Positions 1-11,691 of a DNA stretch of 64,000 nucleotides are shown piece by piece; positions within the stretch are counted from its first letter, which is position 1; each line of letters begins with the position of its first letter. The notes under the pieces are model-generated. The model made no database searches. It was not told the DNA's origin and was given only the letters and a program-made list of their open reading frames with translations. The position numbers and the translations under genes are program-made. The stretch is from Gymnopus androsaceus JB14 (lineage: Eukaryota > Basidiomycota > Agaricomycetes > Agaricales > Omphalotaceae), in the NCBI GenBank assembly GCA_009733575.1, contig ML769403.1:186001-250000 (forward strand), written 5' to 3'.

Positions 1-1544
1 CTGGCAAAGTCTTTACCTGATATATGGTCCTGTATCCATATTAAGATGAACACATCTTTCAGCCTACCTTCCTTCCCCATTTTGGACCTCTACCTCACCT
101 CTTCACAACAATCTCCTCTCACTCTCACATTCAGTGAAAAGCATAGTGAAAAGCTGAGGCCACAACATTTAGCTATCTGTACTACTCTTGTTGGATGTTG
201 TGCCCGGTGGAAGAAGCTTCAAGTAGAGGCTCAAGTCTGGAAGGCTCTCATGAATCCAAAACATCCTATGCGTTTCCCGCTACTAGAAGAAGTTGCAATC
301 CCAAACATCCTCATTCATTCAGTCTCGACTAGACCTCTTCCAGGATGCACCCAATCTGCGCAGGTTCAGGGTTGGGACGATTTCTTTGGGGGACTTGCAT
401 GGCCATGACTTTCCTTGGAAGCAACTTGTCATGCTTGATATCGCTCAATTCATCGAGGGAATGCAATGTGTGTTCGAGGTGTGTTCTCAAGAGGTGAATG
501 ATTCCTGAATCGGGTACACAAACCTGCTCGCATGGCTTTGACATGGGAGTGTGATTAGCGCCAGTCATCGCCGAGCTGCCGGGGCAGAAAGCCATCTCTT
601 GACTGGTGGCTTGGGCTTAGGATTTGAGTGAAATGCTGCAGCTCGAAGTAAATTTCCAGAGAGCTAATCAAATGGTAAGAGTATGAGATTGAAGGCTATA
701 TAAGTATAAGAAAACGCTACTGGCTCCTGGGCGCTAATCACTTCTTCATCATTCCCATGTCAAGGCCACGCGAGCAGGTTTGTGTACCCGATTCAGGAAT
801 CATTCACCTCTTGTGTGTTCTGATCTCAGAGAGTTGCGCTTTCACCAGTTTCTCCAATGCAATTTTGTACGATGTGAACCTGCTATAATAGCACCTGTTG
901 TAGAAAGGATATCCTTTTTACTCTCTCCAAAATGTCGCCACCAGTCGCTGGCGATTGTTTTTTCCTCAATCATATGCCCTTCATTGACCTCTCTTCTCAT
1001 GGAAGGGGCCGGTAAATACACAAACCCCTGGCCTAAAGATGACCTGAACATGTTCATATCGAGTTCATCTTTTCGCCTCACGACCCTCTATTAAATTCAT
1101 CCCACTCTTGGACTCAGATCTCCTTGATCTTCTTCATCGCCTTCCCTCTCTGCTTGATCTTACGATAGATCATTCTAGAGTATCAGACACTAGTCCCATA
1201 ACTTCATGCCTTCTGCAGAGTCTGCATGCTTCCCATCGCACAGCATCTGCGCCAGTCCCCTCAGCACTGGTCACAAAATTGCAGAGTATTGCCCTCACAT
1301 TCAGTGGCTCAGACTTCAGCGATGGACATTTTGTTGATATAGTTTCTTCAAGGTGGAATCTCGAAGCTTTCACCGCGGCGATGGTTGTTCATTGACTTCT
1401 GGCGGTGAAATTCCTGCTTGTTTGCGCTCCGTTGTCATGCGTTTCACAGATCGAGATGTGGACGAGGAGATCTACGCACCGTTGAAGTATCTCGAAGCAG
1501 CGGGTTTGAGGGTGGTTGTCACTGGGCAGAACTCCGAGTCATAG
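1..1544 (+). pseudogene. F-box/LRR-like protein, degenerate and MITE-interrupted
   Basis: The reading frame is already open at base 1 (LAKSLPDIWSCI...), so the gene begins upstream of the window and its F-box lies outside. What remains looks like the LRR-like body of agaricomycete F-box proteins: PLTLTF near 110-160, a DAPNLRRFRVG stretch near 335-370, LLDLLHRLPSLLDL near 1110-1165, then FVDIVSSRWN and a closing APLKYLEAAGLRVVV ending at the stop at 1542-1544. Frames change near 320, at the inserted element (488-813), near 1095 and near 1390. Removing the insertion rejoins EVCS to DLRELRFHQF across the target-site duplication. With several breaks plus an insertion, decay is more likely than assembly error alone. 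Family assignment is by pattern recognition. Confidence 0.6.
488..813. mobile_element. hAT-type MITE (326 bp)
   Basis: The element begins CAAGAGGTGAATG and ends with its reverse complement CATTCACCTCTTG. The terminal inverted repeats are about 60 bp with only a couple of mismatches (488-548 against 755-813) and continue more loosely for about 20 bp. It is flanked by an exact 8-bp direct repeat TGTGTTCT at 480-487 and 814-821. An 8-bp duplication with CA...TG ends is the usual signature of the hAT superfamily. No transposase is encoded, so it is non-autonomous. It sits inside the F-box coding sequence. Confidence 0.85.
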
Positions 1545-2072
1545 ATATTGTCCGTGTTTCAAGTTGTAGTAGGTACTTCTTCGATGTAGTAAGTACTCAA
1601 GCAGAGGTTTCTTCGATACCAAGCTGCCATGCTAACCTCAGTCTCCAAAGAGAGACAGTCACCGATGGATGTGTGTATACGTTAATCGCACCCATACTTG
1701 AACCTTGACCGGCGTGCAGTCCCATCGCTCTAATTCTAAGTCTTCCAATTCCAGCGATGCGGAAGTCGGAGCACAAGGAAAACTGAAGTTCATATCAAGA
1801 AAACAATTGATAAACGTTCTGCAGTAACATATACTATACAGTCGTTTCGTTCAAACAGAGGTATACGAGAACCTTCGATATTGAGCATACCTCATCCAGC
1901 AGAGCCGAGGAGCCCCGTCAAATCTCAGTCTTTGCTCTTCTGATCAGCTTCTCCATGGGGACGGTGGTGGGAGGTTCAGCAGCGAGCAAGGCAAAACAAG
2001 TAGGAGCAGGCGGCAAGGTTAACCTCCAACAGAGCTGATCATATCAATAATATCGATAATTACTTAGTGCCT
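1545..2072. other. intergenic, no gene seen
   Basis: Between the F-box relic and the 3' end of the uL23m gene. Only short unconvincing frames are present. It should contain the 3' flank of the minus-strand ribosomal protein gene. Confidence 0.5.
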
Positions 2073-3118
2073 CTAGCTGCTCTCTCCTTCTTCCTCCTTC
2101 ACCGGCTTCCTCCTCCTAGGATGTTCAACCGTGACTGGCCTGCCTTGTTGTCTGGTCTTCTGCCACTCCGAGACCAATCCAGCAACCATGCCTTCCTTCA
2201 GCTGCCTTCTTTTAGCAACTTCAGCGAGAATCTTCCCTCTTCCCGTTACACCTGAAAACTTCCATGAATCCGAATCCTCCCCTCTTCTGTCTATGGCTGC
2301 AGAACGGAATCGAGATATGTGGAACATCTTTCTGCCCTCCTCGATGTAGTAGCTTTGCTCGATGACCTTTTCACGCTTTTCGCGCTCCTCCTGGGGCATA
2401 TCTTCCATCCGGTGTGGATAGTAGAACGGATCGACGAGCCCGACGACGGCTCGCTTGTATACCCTCCTCATTTTCCTGTTACTACCCCTTCTGGGCTTCT
2501 GGCGCCCATAGTACAAGTCTGTTCGGATGTAGGTTGTCTTTACACCGTATACGGCCATAAGATATGAACGAATGTCCGTCTTTGTGATGGACGGAGGAAG
2601 GCGAAAAGTAGCCTCGTATGGGTTGTAATCCTGGCCTTGGGGAGTGTGATTTCGGACGAGACGGAAGATGATGTTGGGTAAATAAACGGTCTGACCAACG
2701 ACGTCAACCTCTTCGACGGTTTGAACGCGTTTTTTGTCTGAACAATGCCAGGTACAGGCCGTCTGACGGTCCTGAACCCACGAATCCGCGATCTCCTGGC
2801 ATTACGGCGCTTAAGCCATTCTGTTGGAGAAACATCGACTACTTTTTCTTTTCCGTCTCCGCCGCGACGAGTAGTGATTTTCGGTAATGTCCCGAGAGCT
2901 TTATGTCTCTCATACCTGGAAAGGTCGGAAGGCGTGAATCCTTCTGGGGAAGCGTCTGTTTCTCCTTCAGCGATGGGTCCGAATTTCTTCTCGCGCCGCT
3001 CACGAACAGCAAGCGGTGTGGAGGCAGTACGAGCTACGAGAGCTTTATGAGGTTTTCGAGTAGAATAAGGACGAAGTGAAGACAGTCCAGAACAAATTCG
3101 CTGGACGTGTCGGAGCAT
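2073..3118 (-). CDS. MRP20: mitochondrial large-subunit ribosomal protein uL23m
   Basis: Structural protein of the mitochondrial 54S ribosomal subunit, near the exit tunnel. The N-terminus (MLRHVQRICSGLSSLRPYS) is basic and Ser/Arg-rich like a mitochondrial targeting peptide. The uL23 core is readable as GQTVYLPNIIFRLVRN, FRLPPSITKTDIRSYL and YGVKTTYIRTDLY, followed by a charged C-terminal extension ending EEEGESS. The N-terminal half (3118 down to about 2745) and the core (about 2740 down to 2073) are in different frames. The break lies at a run of six A near 2742; a single-base indel would join them. A 44-nt GT-AG intron just upstream is an alternative but would be unusually short. It is divergent from the S9 peptidase at 3298. 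The family is clear; the exact joining is not. Confidence 0.85.
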
Positions 3119-3297
3119 GATGAGAGCGCGAAGAAAAAATTGCCGGCCGGCGGTTAGCTCAAAGAGCGCTAATTTCAGCGCTCAGCCTGCTACGGTCTGT
3201 TCGCAGTTTTATCGGCTGGTATTCACAATAGAATCGGGGGTATAATAGGCACGTCAATTGATTTTCTGATCCTTATCCATTCCTTACTTAGACTATC
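3119..3297. promoter_or_regulatory. divergent promoter between uL23m and S9 peptidase
   Basis: 179 bp shared upstream region. It contains GC-rich sequence with two AGCGCT palindromes (about 3163-3182). No clear TATA box was seen for either gene. Confidence 0.45.
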
Positions 3298-5545
3298 ATG
3301 TTCACCCCTCAGGAAATCGCGGGTGCTGAAGGAATCAGCAGCTTCTCTCTTTCTAAAGACGCGTCTAGCTTGGTTTATGCCTTTGGATCCCTATTCAAGC
3401 CCAAAGATGGCCCAAAGACTTCGGCTTTATGGATTGCTGATACTTTGAAAGAACTTGACGCAAAGCGTCTCATTCCAACATCCACCAATTTCGATCATTC
3501 TCCGTCTTTTCACCCAGTTTCCAACGACGTTTATTTCCTCTCAGACAGATACGGTGGTCCTGATGGTCCCACACATATCTACAGGCTCGCTGGGTCTGAA
3601 CCACAGGCTGTGGCATCATTCGACAAGTCTGAGAGCGTGACATCATTCAAGATTTCTCCAGATGGTTCTTATATCGCATTCATCAGTACAGAGAAGAATG
3701 ATACCAATAAGACTGAAGAAATAGAGGTTTGGGAGGAAAAAAAGACAAATTTGGGATCTCTTCGCGTTATTTTCTTGAACTCAGATAGCACTGAGTATGG
3801 ACTTCCATTTACCCATTCATTCGTTACTGACAACTCTCTTATAGAATTCGGACACTGGTCTCTACGGATGCGCATGTTGCTTCATTCGTCTGGAGCCCAG
3901 ACAGTACCTCGATTGGTTATCGTCTTCATCGTCGCTCGGATGACGCGAGCCGGGACTTTCCTGTTATCGAGGCACTCGTCTCCCTAGATTCTGGAAACAC
4001 TCGCGACCTGTATACCCATCCCCGATCTCCATACAGCAACTCCATTCTCACATCATCCAAGCCGTCCATCACTGCATATCTTCAACCATTGCCACGAGAA
4101 TCATTCTCATCTGTTTCAGCATTATATATCCACGATTTCGGCAGCGGTGAAGAGACTGTCCTGTACGGTGAGAACGAAGACGCTGTGGGTCTGATCGATG
4201 TACAATATAATAACCAAGTCGCTGTCGAAGTCTGGACAGGGCTGAACCGCCGCATTGACATCGTTGACCTTCGAGAGAGGACGGTACTGTTTACAGTACT
4301 CAGATGGAAAGAAGAGCATATGATGAGTTGGGATATACGTTTCAATTCGACGAATGGGAACTACGTTGTTGCTGCCTTACGAAGCTCTGCTGTCACAGGC
4401 GAAGCTCCTGAAGTTTGGATTCTTCGAACTGAAAAGGATACACTAGACTCAATCACCAAGGGTACCAGGCTTTCTGATAACTATTCATCCTACACGCCCG
4501 ATAAGGCTCCTACGAGTCGTGCCTTCCAGTGGACCAGTGTGGATGGGGAGACCATAGAGGGGATTATCAGCCATCCTAGAGGAGCTGAAGATTTGAGTGC
4601 TCTACCCGCCGTACTTTATATTCACGGTGGACCTTACATGTAATGTGCATTGATACGTTCTGTTTGACTTGTGCTGATCTCTATATTTCTGGCAGGGCCG
4701 AAGCATTTTGGCTTATATTGGGGTATGTACTCTTTTTACATTTATAACGAGTTTACGGTTACTCAACTACGTACCGCAGGTTTCCTCGAATGGCGCACCT
4801 TCCTAGCCTCCAACGGCTACGTCGTGCTTTCTCCAAATTATCGCGGAAGTATGTACAACATTTTCATGATTTTTCCCCCCAAAGTTTTGACGATGACTGG
4901 CAGGTGCTGGTAGAGGAAAGAAATTCGCCCAGACCGAAAATGCCATGGGCGCACTCGACTGGGACGATACCCATACTATGATCCTTGAAGCTATTCAAAC
5001 TCGGCCTCATTGATCCAAAGAACATCGCTATCGTGGGATATAGCCAAGGTGGATTCTTGACTGCCTGGGGATGCAGTCGCCCAGCGAATAACGAATACAC
5101 GTTCAAAGCCGGAGTTTGCGGCGCTGGTCCAACAAGTTGGGGCTCTTTGGTGGAATCCTCCGACCGCCCAGACATGGAAGTAAGCATTATACACGCATCT
5201 CTACTAGTAATATTTCGCGTACTCATCATTCATTCTTCCTGTACACAGGCCTTTTTAGGTGGAAGTGCTCCATGGACTCCCGGAGAACCAATTTATCTAA
5301 GAGGCAGCCCAATCAAAGACGCATGTAACGTTCAGTGCCCGATGCTTTTTCTGAACGGAAAAGAGGATTTGCGTATTCCCTTGACCCAGGCGATTGCGAT
5401 GGTGCGGGGTATCGAGCGGGTCAGTAAAGCTCCCAAAGCGGAGCTGGTTTTCTATCCGCGTGAAGGGCATATTTTCGACGAGGCAGCTCATGTAGAGGAT
5501 ATGTATACGAGGTTGTTGGGATTTTTAGATAGGCATATGAAGTGA
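3298..5545 (+). CDS. S9 family prolyl oligopeptidase / acylaminoacyl-peptidase-like
   Basis: Serine peptidase of the prolyl-oligopeptidase family, expected to be cytosolic. The N-terminal half has WD/beta-propeller-like repeats (FSLSKDASSLVY, FHPVSNDVYFLSDR, FKISPDGSYIAF, FVWSPDSTSIGY). The C-terminal half is the alpha/beta hydrolase: oxyanion HGGPY, NGYVVLSPNYRG, nucleophile motif GYSQGG, acid in NGKEDLRIP, and His in REGHIF near the end (LDRHMK stop). A 50-nt intron at 3795-3844 and a 66-nt in-frame intron after PDME are clear. Two joins need a one-base correction: near 4690 (run of G before GLYWGFLEWR) and near 4984 (DTHTMI to LKLFKLGLIDPK, run of C). No signal peptide was seen. It could be active with assembly errors or recently broken. 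Confidence 0.85.
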
Positions 5546-5925
5546 GTTACTGTTGTATACTATATTATGAAAATAGGAGTATGTTTACCCAGGTTTAGCC
5601 TTTCTTGTTTCATTCGCGGGGCGATTAGCCGTTTAAATTTGAGGTGGTTTAGCCTTTTACATCCATTTCGCGGGACGATTAGCCGTTTGAAGTCGCAGCT
5701 TGGACAGCTAGTTCAATCCGGCTGTTATTGGATGGCTCATAATTAAAAGCTGGCTAGTCACTGCCCCTGTGGCTTAGCTTGCCCTGCCTTTGACTCTCTG
5801 TCTCTCCCTGCATCCACTCTCTCATCCACGACGTGTTTGAAACTTTGACCTGATTGTTTGTCACGTAAGTACTAAAGATCGTGAGCCCAATGTCGGTAAA
5901 TATCCCTTGTTACCTCCTTCCTTCC
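5546..5925. repeat. intergenic with short direct repeats
   Basis: Two near-identical 20-mers, CGCGGGGCGATTAGCCGTTT at 5615-5634 and CGCGGGACGATTAGCCGTTT at 5669-5688. A third, partial copy lies at 8741-8755 upstream of the second esterase, marking the left edge of the duplicated esterase unit. The stretch at 5863-5874 (GTAAGTACTAAA) aligns with the TATA box of the second copy but no longer matches a TATA box. Confidence 0.6.
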
Positions 5926-8337
5926 ATGCTTCCCACTTCAACTTTGCTGATCGGTTTATCGGTCCTAGCTTCTTCCTATGGCCAGACCGCCGTAGATGTA
6001 AAAATCAACAGTACCTCTTTTATTGGTGTGTGTAATGAAACGTTGGGTGTAGATATCTTCCGTGGTATAAGTTACGGAACCGTGGAGCGATTTAAAAGGA
6101 CTACCCCTCCCTCATACGCTGGAGATACTACCACCGTCGTTAACGCTACCTTTCCCGGCGCTGCTTGTCCTCAAGTCACCATCAGCAAGGTAAGCTCCGA
6201 CTTTAAAGCTCTTTCCGAGCTCGACTGACTGTCTAATCCACATCTTTTATAGAGTTCTCTCGCTACCACGGATTACGGAAGTGAGTTTAGCTATTTTTTA
6301 TTTTGTTATATTATTTTCTGCTGCTCATGTATTTGACAAACCACAGCATTTGGTTTTGGAGAAGATTGTACTCTGCTCGACATTTACCGACCGCGTAATA
6401 CTACCATTGACTCTAAACTACCCGTAATGCTCTGGGTCTATGGCGGAGAGCTTATTCAGGGAGCTTCGTTCGGTTATTCTGGTTCTGGTATTGTTGCTGC
6501 ATCCTCAAAGATGGTACGGAGTTGCTAGGACTATATCTATTTTATTTGTGCTTATTCTTGTCTCTTTCAGGATCTTCCCGTCATTACTGTATACTCGTTT
6601 TTGACTTTGATACGAGCAGCCATTAAGTTAACCGTGGTTTGCAGGTGGTCATCAACTATCGTCTTGCTTTGTGGGGTTTCCTGTGAGTGCATTGCTTCTT
6701 GAGTAGCGAGCGATCTTGATATGCTAATTTGATTTCCAGTGGTGGTCAGGAAGCTGATGACAATGGCGCTCTTAACTTGGGACTTTACGACCAACGGGAC
6801 GCAATGCAATGGGTGCAAAACTATATCGAATACTTTGGTGGTGACAAGGATAAGGTGACTCTGTTCGGGCAATCTTCCGGGTCGTGCGTCTCCACGCCAC
6901 TTTTATTATGCTTATCGCTAACTTTGCTATGCAGGATGTGCATTGCATACCATTACCTGACTGAGGACACGAGTCTCTTCCGCGGCGCTGTATGCTATTT
7001 CTAAAGATCCTGGATTCCTTCCTCAAAATTTGTATTTTTAGATTCTCGAATCTGGCGTCTCGACATCCGTCCCGGTTCTCCCTCCAGCCGATTACCAAAA
7101 TGTTTACGACGCGCTAGTCAATCTAACTGGTTGCAGCTCCTCTTCCGATACTTTCCAATGCATTCAAACTGTCAACGAATCTGTTCTTGAAGATGCTGCC
7201 AACACAATTGCGGGCGCACCGAATTCGTATAGTGCAAGAGTGAGTCCTCTGAGCTGTTCAGGAAACCTCAAGTTTCTAACTCGAAGAAAAGCCTTGGGCA
7301 GTTGCAATTGATGGAGAGATTATCCCTGACAGTCCTGCTGTTCTTACGGCCCAGGGAAAGATGTGGCGTTCTCGTCCAAGTTAGTTTGTTCTGTTCTTCA
7401 GCTGACAATGCGTTCTCCAGTGCCAATATCCCTTTCATAGTTGGTGATGTTCAGGATGAAGGAACCGTTTTTGTACAGCCGCAGGCTCTGAACACGACTG
7501 ACGACTATGTCACCTGGATCGGCCTCGACTATGTGGGCCGCAACCCATCCCTTCATGACGAATCAGACAACGCTCTCCACTATCGAAGAACTGTATCCTG
7601 ACGTAGAGTCTCTTGGGTCTCCTTATGGCACCGGTAACACTACTTTCTTCGGAGAGCAATTCAAGAGAGGTGCTGCAACTTACGGAGGTGAACACAAACC
7701 AAGTCACCTAATGAAACCAATCTAATAACTATGAACTAGATATCCATTTCTTTGCGCCCAGAAGAAACTGGCTCAACATAGCAGTTTCAAAGGGATCAAT
7801 TCCTGGTGCTATGAATTTGCACAAAATATCACAGCTGCCCCGGAATGGGCAGGAGGCACGTTGTTTTCCTCTCTCAATACGTACTCCCAAAACTGAGCTT
7901 TTCCCCTAGTTTTCCATGCCAGTGATGTTCTCTTCGTTTTCCTCGAAATTTCGGAGACAAGCCCCCAATTTGCTTTGGCTGAACAAACTATTGCTTATTG
8001 GTAAGTTCCCCATTGTGGAGAAGTCTGTTATAAGAAAAGTCTGATCGACGATTTTCCAGGTTATCTTTCGCCAACCATATCAATCCCAACTTTGCTAAAC
8101 TAATTACGGGGGCTCCGATATGGGAGCAGTACGGTTCATCAAAGAAATCCATGTACATGTCTACTAACGTGACGAAAATGATTACGGACGACTTCCGTCA
8201 AGAACAAACCGAGTGAGTGCAGAATTTGACGCGACGTTGGACTGAAATCCTGAACTTGACTTACTTTCCCAAGCTTCTTATTATCAGTCGCTGATCAGTT
8301 CTTGGTATCTCCAACGTCGACAATGAGTGCTGCCTAG
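5926..8337 (+). CDS. secreted type-B carboxylesterase, copy 1 (probably degenerate)
   Basis: Alpha/beta-hydrolase esterase/lipase predicted to be secreted. The start at 5926 gives a signal peptide ([20 protein letters not shown]); an in-frame ATG at 5890 also exists. Landmarks are [23 protein letters not shown], oxyanion region LWVYGGE, nucleophile GQSSGS (serine of GxSxG), and the His segment VFHASDV. About ten introns match those of copy 2. Differences from copy 2: the oxyanion GGG reads GGE, a two-base deletion near 7575-7585 breaks the frame before [11 protein letters not shown], the C-terminus stops early (MSAA), and the promoter TATA is lost. Together these suggest a decaying duplicate. 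Some introns are only inferred by comparison between the copies. Confidence 0.75.
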
Positions 8338-8490
8338 CACTATACAGACGACCTCTTCTACGGCGCACTTCCTCGCGATACACGGCAAAACGAAGGGTAA
8401 TAGCAACTGAGGTCTAATATCGTTTCCTCGTCGTTTCCTTGGACCTATATACATACATAACAAGATCCATACGTCTATATCAACTTGAAC

Positions 8491-8577
8491 AATCCAATGC
8501 AAAGTCATTATAATTCTCCCAGGCGCCGAATCCCAGTCTATACGACCACCAGCATCTTGAAGTCCATGCGTTCACAT
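8491..8577 (-). pseudogene. relic of the GH16 3' end
   Basis: Read on the minus strand this block gives RIDWDSAPGRIIMTLHW, which matches PIDWNSAPERIVMTLRS at the C-terminus of the GH16 gene at 11692-12994. It lies just downstream of esterase copy 1, in the same relative place as the real GH16 gene downstream of copy 2. It was therefore copied with the esterase and is not a separate gene. Confidence 0.7.
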
Positions 8578-9040
8578 GCACAAAAATTAATCCCTCGTAT
8601 CCACAATCCACGGAAATACAAAAAAATCCTTCCATCGGTAAATACCAAACTTTCTCATTTTCCCGCCGTTTATACATGTTGCCGAGGACTAGTAAGGTGT
8701 TGGTTGGTATTACATGCCTGTTCATTCGCGGCCTTGATTAGACGATTAGCCGTTTCAAAGTCGCATCACAGCTGCTTACTATTAGCTGGTTCAAGGGCTG
8801 GCCACTGGAGTAACAATCTCGCAAATCACCGCCTCAGTCACCAGTGCCTTGCCTTGCCTTTCAACTATCACGGTACGGTCTCTCACTCTCCCGACGGCGC
8901 AGGCATTCATCATAAGCGCTGACGCCATCCTTAAGGATGATCCGACGGCGAATATATTGCAAATCCGTCGCGCGTAGCTCATCCACTCTCTCATCCACGA
9001 CTTGCTTGAAACTCTGACTTGATTGGTTGTCAGCGTCACG
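8578..9040. other. upstream region of esterase copy 2
   Basis: No gene. It includes the copy-specific stretch about 8875-8975, absent upstream of copy 1, with CCGACGGCG twice and the palindrome ATCCTTAAGGAT. After it, sequence similarity with the copy 1 upstream region resumes (CATCCACTCTCTCATCCACGAC). Confidence 0.5.
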
Positions 9041-9050
9041 TATATATAAA
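9041..9050 (+). promoter_or_regulatory. TATA box of esterase copy 2
   Basis: TATATATAAA about 50 bp upstream of the ATG at 9101. The equivalent position in copy 1 reads TAAGTACTAAA. Confidence 0.6.
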
Positions 9051-9100
9051 GATCGTGAGCTCAGGGTAATTATCCGTTGTTTCCTCCTTCCTTCCTTCCC

Positions 9101-11572
9101 CTATGCTACCCCACTTCAGGTTCAAGGTTGCTGATCGTTTTATCGGTCCTAGCTTCTTCCTATGCCCAAACCGCCGTAGACGTCAAAATCAATAGCACCT
9201 CTTTTATTGGTATGTATAATGAGACGTTGGGTATTGACACCTGGCGTGGTATAAGCTACGGAACCGCGGAACGATTCAAGAGGACCACTCCTCCCTCATA
9301 CGCTGGACATAATACCACCGTCGTTAACGCTACCTACCCCGGCGTTGCTTGTCCCCAAGTCACTATCAGCTCGGTATGCTGCAAGTCTTAAGCTCGATTA
9401 ACTGTCTAATCCACATCTTTTACAGAGTTCTCTCGCTACTACGGATTATAGAAGTGAGTTTAGCTATCTTCTTCTTCTTTCTTATTTCTGCTGCTCACTT
9501 GACAACCCTCAGCATATGGCTTTGGAGAAGCTTGTACTCTGCTCGACATTTACCGACCGCATAATACTATCAGCGACTCGAAACTGCCGGTGATGATATG
9601 GGTGTACGGAGGAGGCCTTACTCAGGGAGCTTCATTCAGTTATCCTGGTTCCGGTATTGTCGCTGCATCCTCGAAGATGGTATGGACTGGCGCTGTATCT
9701 GGTTTATTTGTACTTATGCTTTTCTCTTTCAGGATCTTTCTGTCATTACTGTTATGTTCTTTTAGCTTTGGTATGAGCAGTTATTAACTTAACAACCGTG
9801 GTTTTCAGGTGATCATCAACTACCGTCTTGCTTTGTGGGGTTTCCTGTGAGTGCATTGTTTCTTGAGTAGCGAGCGATCTTGATATGCTAATTTGATTTC
9901 CAGTGGTGGTCAGGAAGCTGATGACAATGGTGCTCTTAACTTAGGACTTTATGATCAACGGGACGCAATGCAATGGGTGCAAAACTATATCGAATACTTT
10001 GGTGGTGACAAGGATAAAGTGACCCTGTACGGGCAATCTTCCGGGTCGTACGTCTTTACATTACATTTGCTACGTTTATTACTAACCTGCCTGACGTAGG
10101 ATGTGCATTGCATACCACTACCTGACTGAGAACACGACCCTCTTCCGCGGCGCTGTATGTCATTTTCATAAATTCTAAACTCTTCCTCACAGTTCGTATC
10201 TTCAGATTCTCGAATCTGGCGTCTCGACATCCGTCCCGGTTCTCCTTCCAGCCGATTACCAAAATGTCTACGACGCGCTAGTTAACCTCACTGGTTGCAG
10301 CTCTTCTTCCGATACTTTCCAATGTATTCAAACTGTCAACGAATCTGTTCTTGAAGATGCTGCCAACACAATTGCGGGCACACCGAACTCGTATAGCGCA
10401 AGAGTGAGTCCTCTGAGCTGTTCAGAAACCTCAAGCTTCTAATTCGAAGAAAAGCCTTGGGCAGTCGCAATTGATGGGGAGATCATCCCTGACAGTCCTG
10501 CTGTTCTAACGGCCCAGGGAAAGATGTGCGTTCTCGTCCAAGTTTTGTTTGTTCTGTTCTCCGCTGACAATCGTTCTCTAGTGCCAACATCCCTTTCATA
10601 GTTGGTGATGTCCAGGATGAAGGAACCGTTTTCGTGCAGCCACAGGCCCTGAACACGACTGACGACTATGTCACCTGGATTGGCCTCGACTACTGTGGGC
10701 CGCAACCCACCTTTCATGACGAATCAGACGACGCTCTCTCACTCATCGAAGAACTGTATCCTGACGTTGAGTCCCTTGGGTCTCCTTATGGCACCGGTAA
10801 CACTACTTTCTTCGGAGAGCAATTCAAGAGAGGTGCTGCAACTTACGGAGGTGAACACAAACCAAGTCACCTAATGAAACCAATCTAATAACTTATGAAC
10901 TAGATATCCATTTCTTTGCGCCCAGAAGAAACTGGCTCAACATAGCAGTTTCAAAAGGGATCAATTCCTGGTGCTATGAATTTGCACAAAATATCACAGC
11001 TGCCCCGGAATGGGCGGGAGGCACGTTGTTTTCCTCTCTCAATACTTACTCCCAAAACTGATCTTTTCCCTCCAGTTTTCCATGCCAGCGATGTTCTGTT
11101 CGTTTTCCTCGACATTTCGGAGACAAGCCCCCAATTTTCTCTGGCTGAACAGACTGTTGCTTATTGGTAAGCTCCCATTGCAGCAAATTCTGCGAGAAAA
11201 GTCTGATCGACGATTTTTCAGGCTATCTTTCGCCAACCATCTCAATCCTAACTTCGCTAAATTAATTACCGGTGCTCCGATATGGGAACAGTACGGTTCA
11301 TCAAAGAAATCCATGTACATGTCTACTAACGTGACGGAAATGATTACGGACGATTTCCGTCAAGAACAGACCGAGTGAGTACAGCATTTGACTCGCCGTT
11401 GGTTTGAAATTCTGAATTTGGCTTACTTTCCCGTAGTTTCTTATTATCTGTCGCTGATCAGTTCTTGGTATCCCCAACGTCGACGACGAGTGCTACCAGC
11501 CCTACACAGACGAGCTCTTCTTCGGCGCACGTCCTCGCGATGCACGGTAAAACGAAGGGCAATAGCAACTGA
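9101..11572 (+). CDS. secreted type-B carboxylesterase, copy 2
   Basis: Tandem paralogue of the esterase at 5926 (ATG to ATG spacing 3175 bp). Motifs are complete: [12 protein letters not shown], oxyanion MIWVYGGG, nucleophile [18 protein letters not shown] with the catalytic His, and a Ser/Thr-rich tail before the stop at 11570-11572. EDC of signature 2 reads EAC here. The ATG at 9101 is one base out of frame with the signal peptide ([14 protein letters not shown]) because of a run of four C where copy 1 has three; correcting it gives a normal start. The intron before VFHASDV uses a GC donor (GGAG|GCACGT) in both copies. Several Asn-X-Ser/Thr sites fit secretion. This is the likelier functional copy. 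Confidence 0.8.
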
Positions 11573-11691
11573 GGTCTGATATCGTTTCCTCGTCGTTTCT
11601 GACACGTAAGCTATATACTAACAAGGACCATAATTTACATAAGTAAATACAAATCAATAATCCCTATAGAAGAGAAAGAAAGAAACACAAC

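Noticed and set aside
2740..2800. 44-nt intron explaining the frame change in the uL23m gene
   Set aside because: Frame arithmetic works, but it is short, lacks a good branch site and would delete residues that look conserved; a one-base indel in the A6 run is preferred. Left open.
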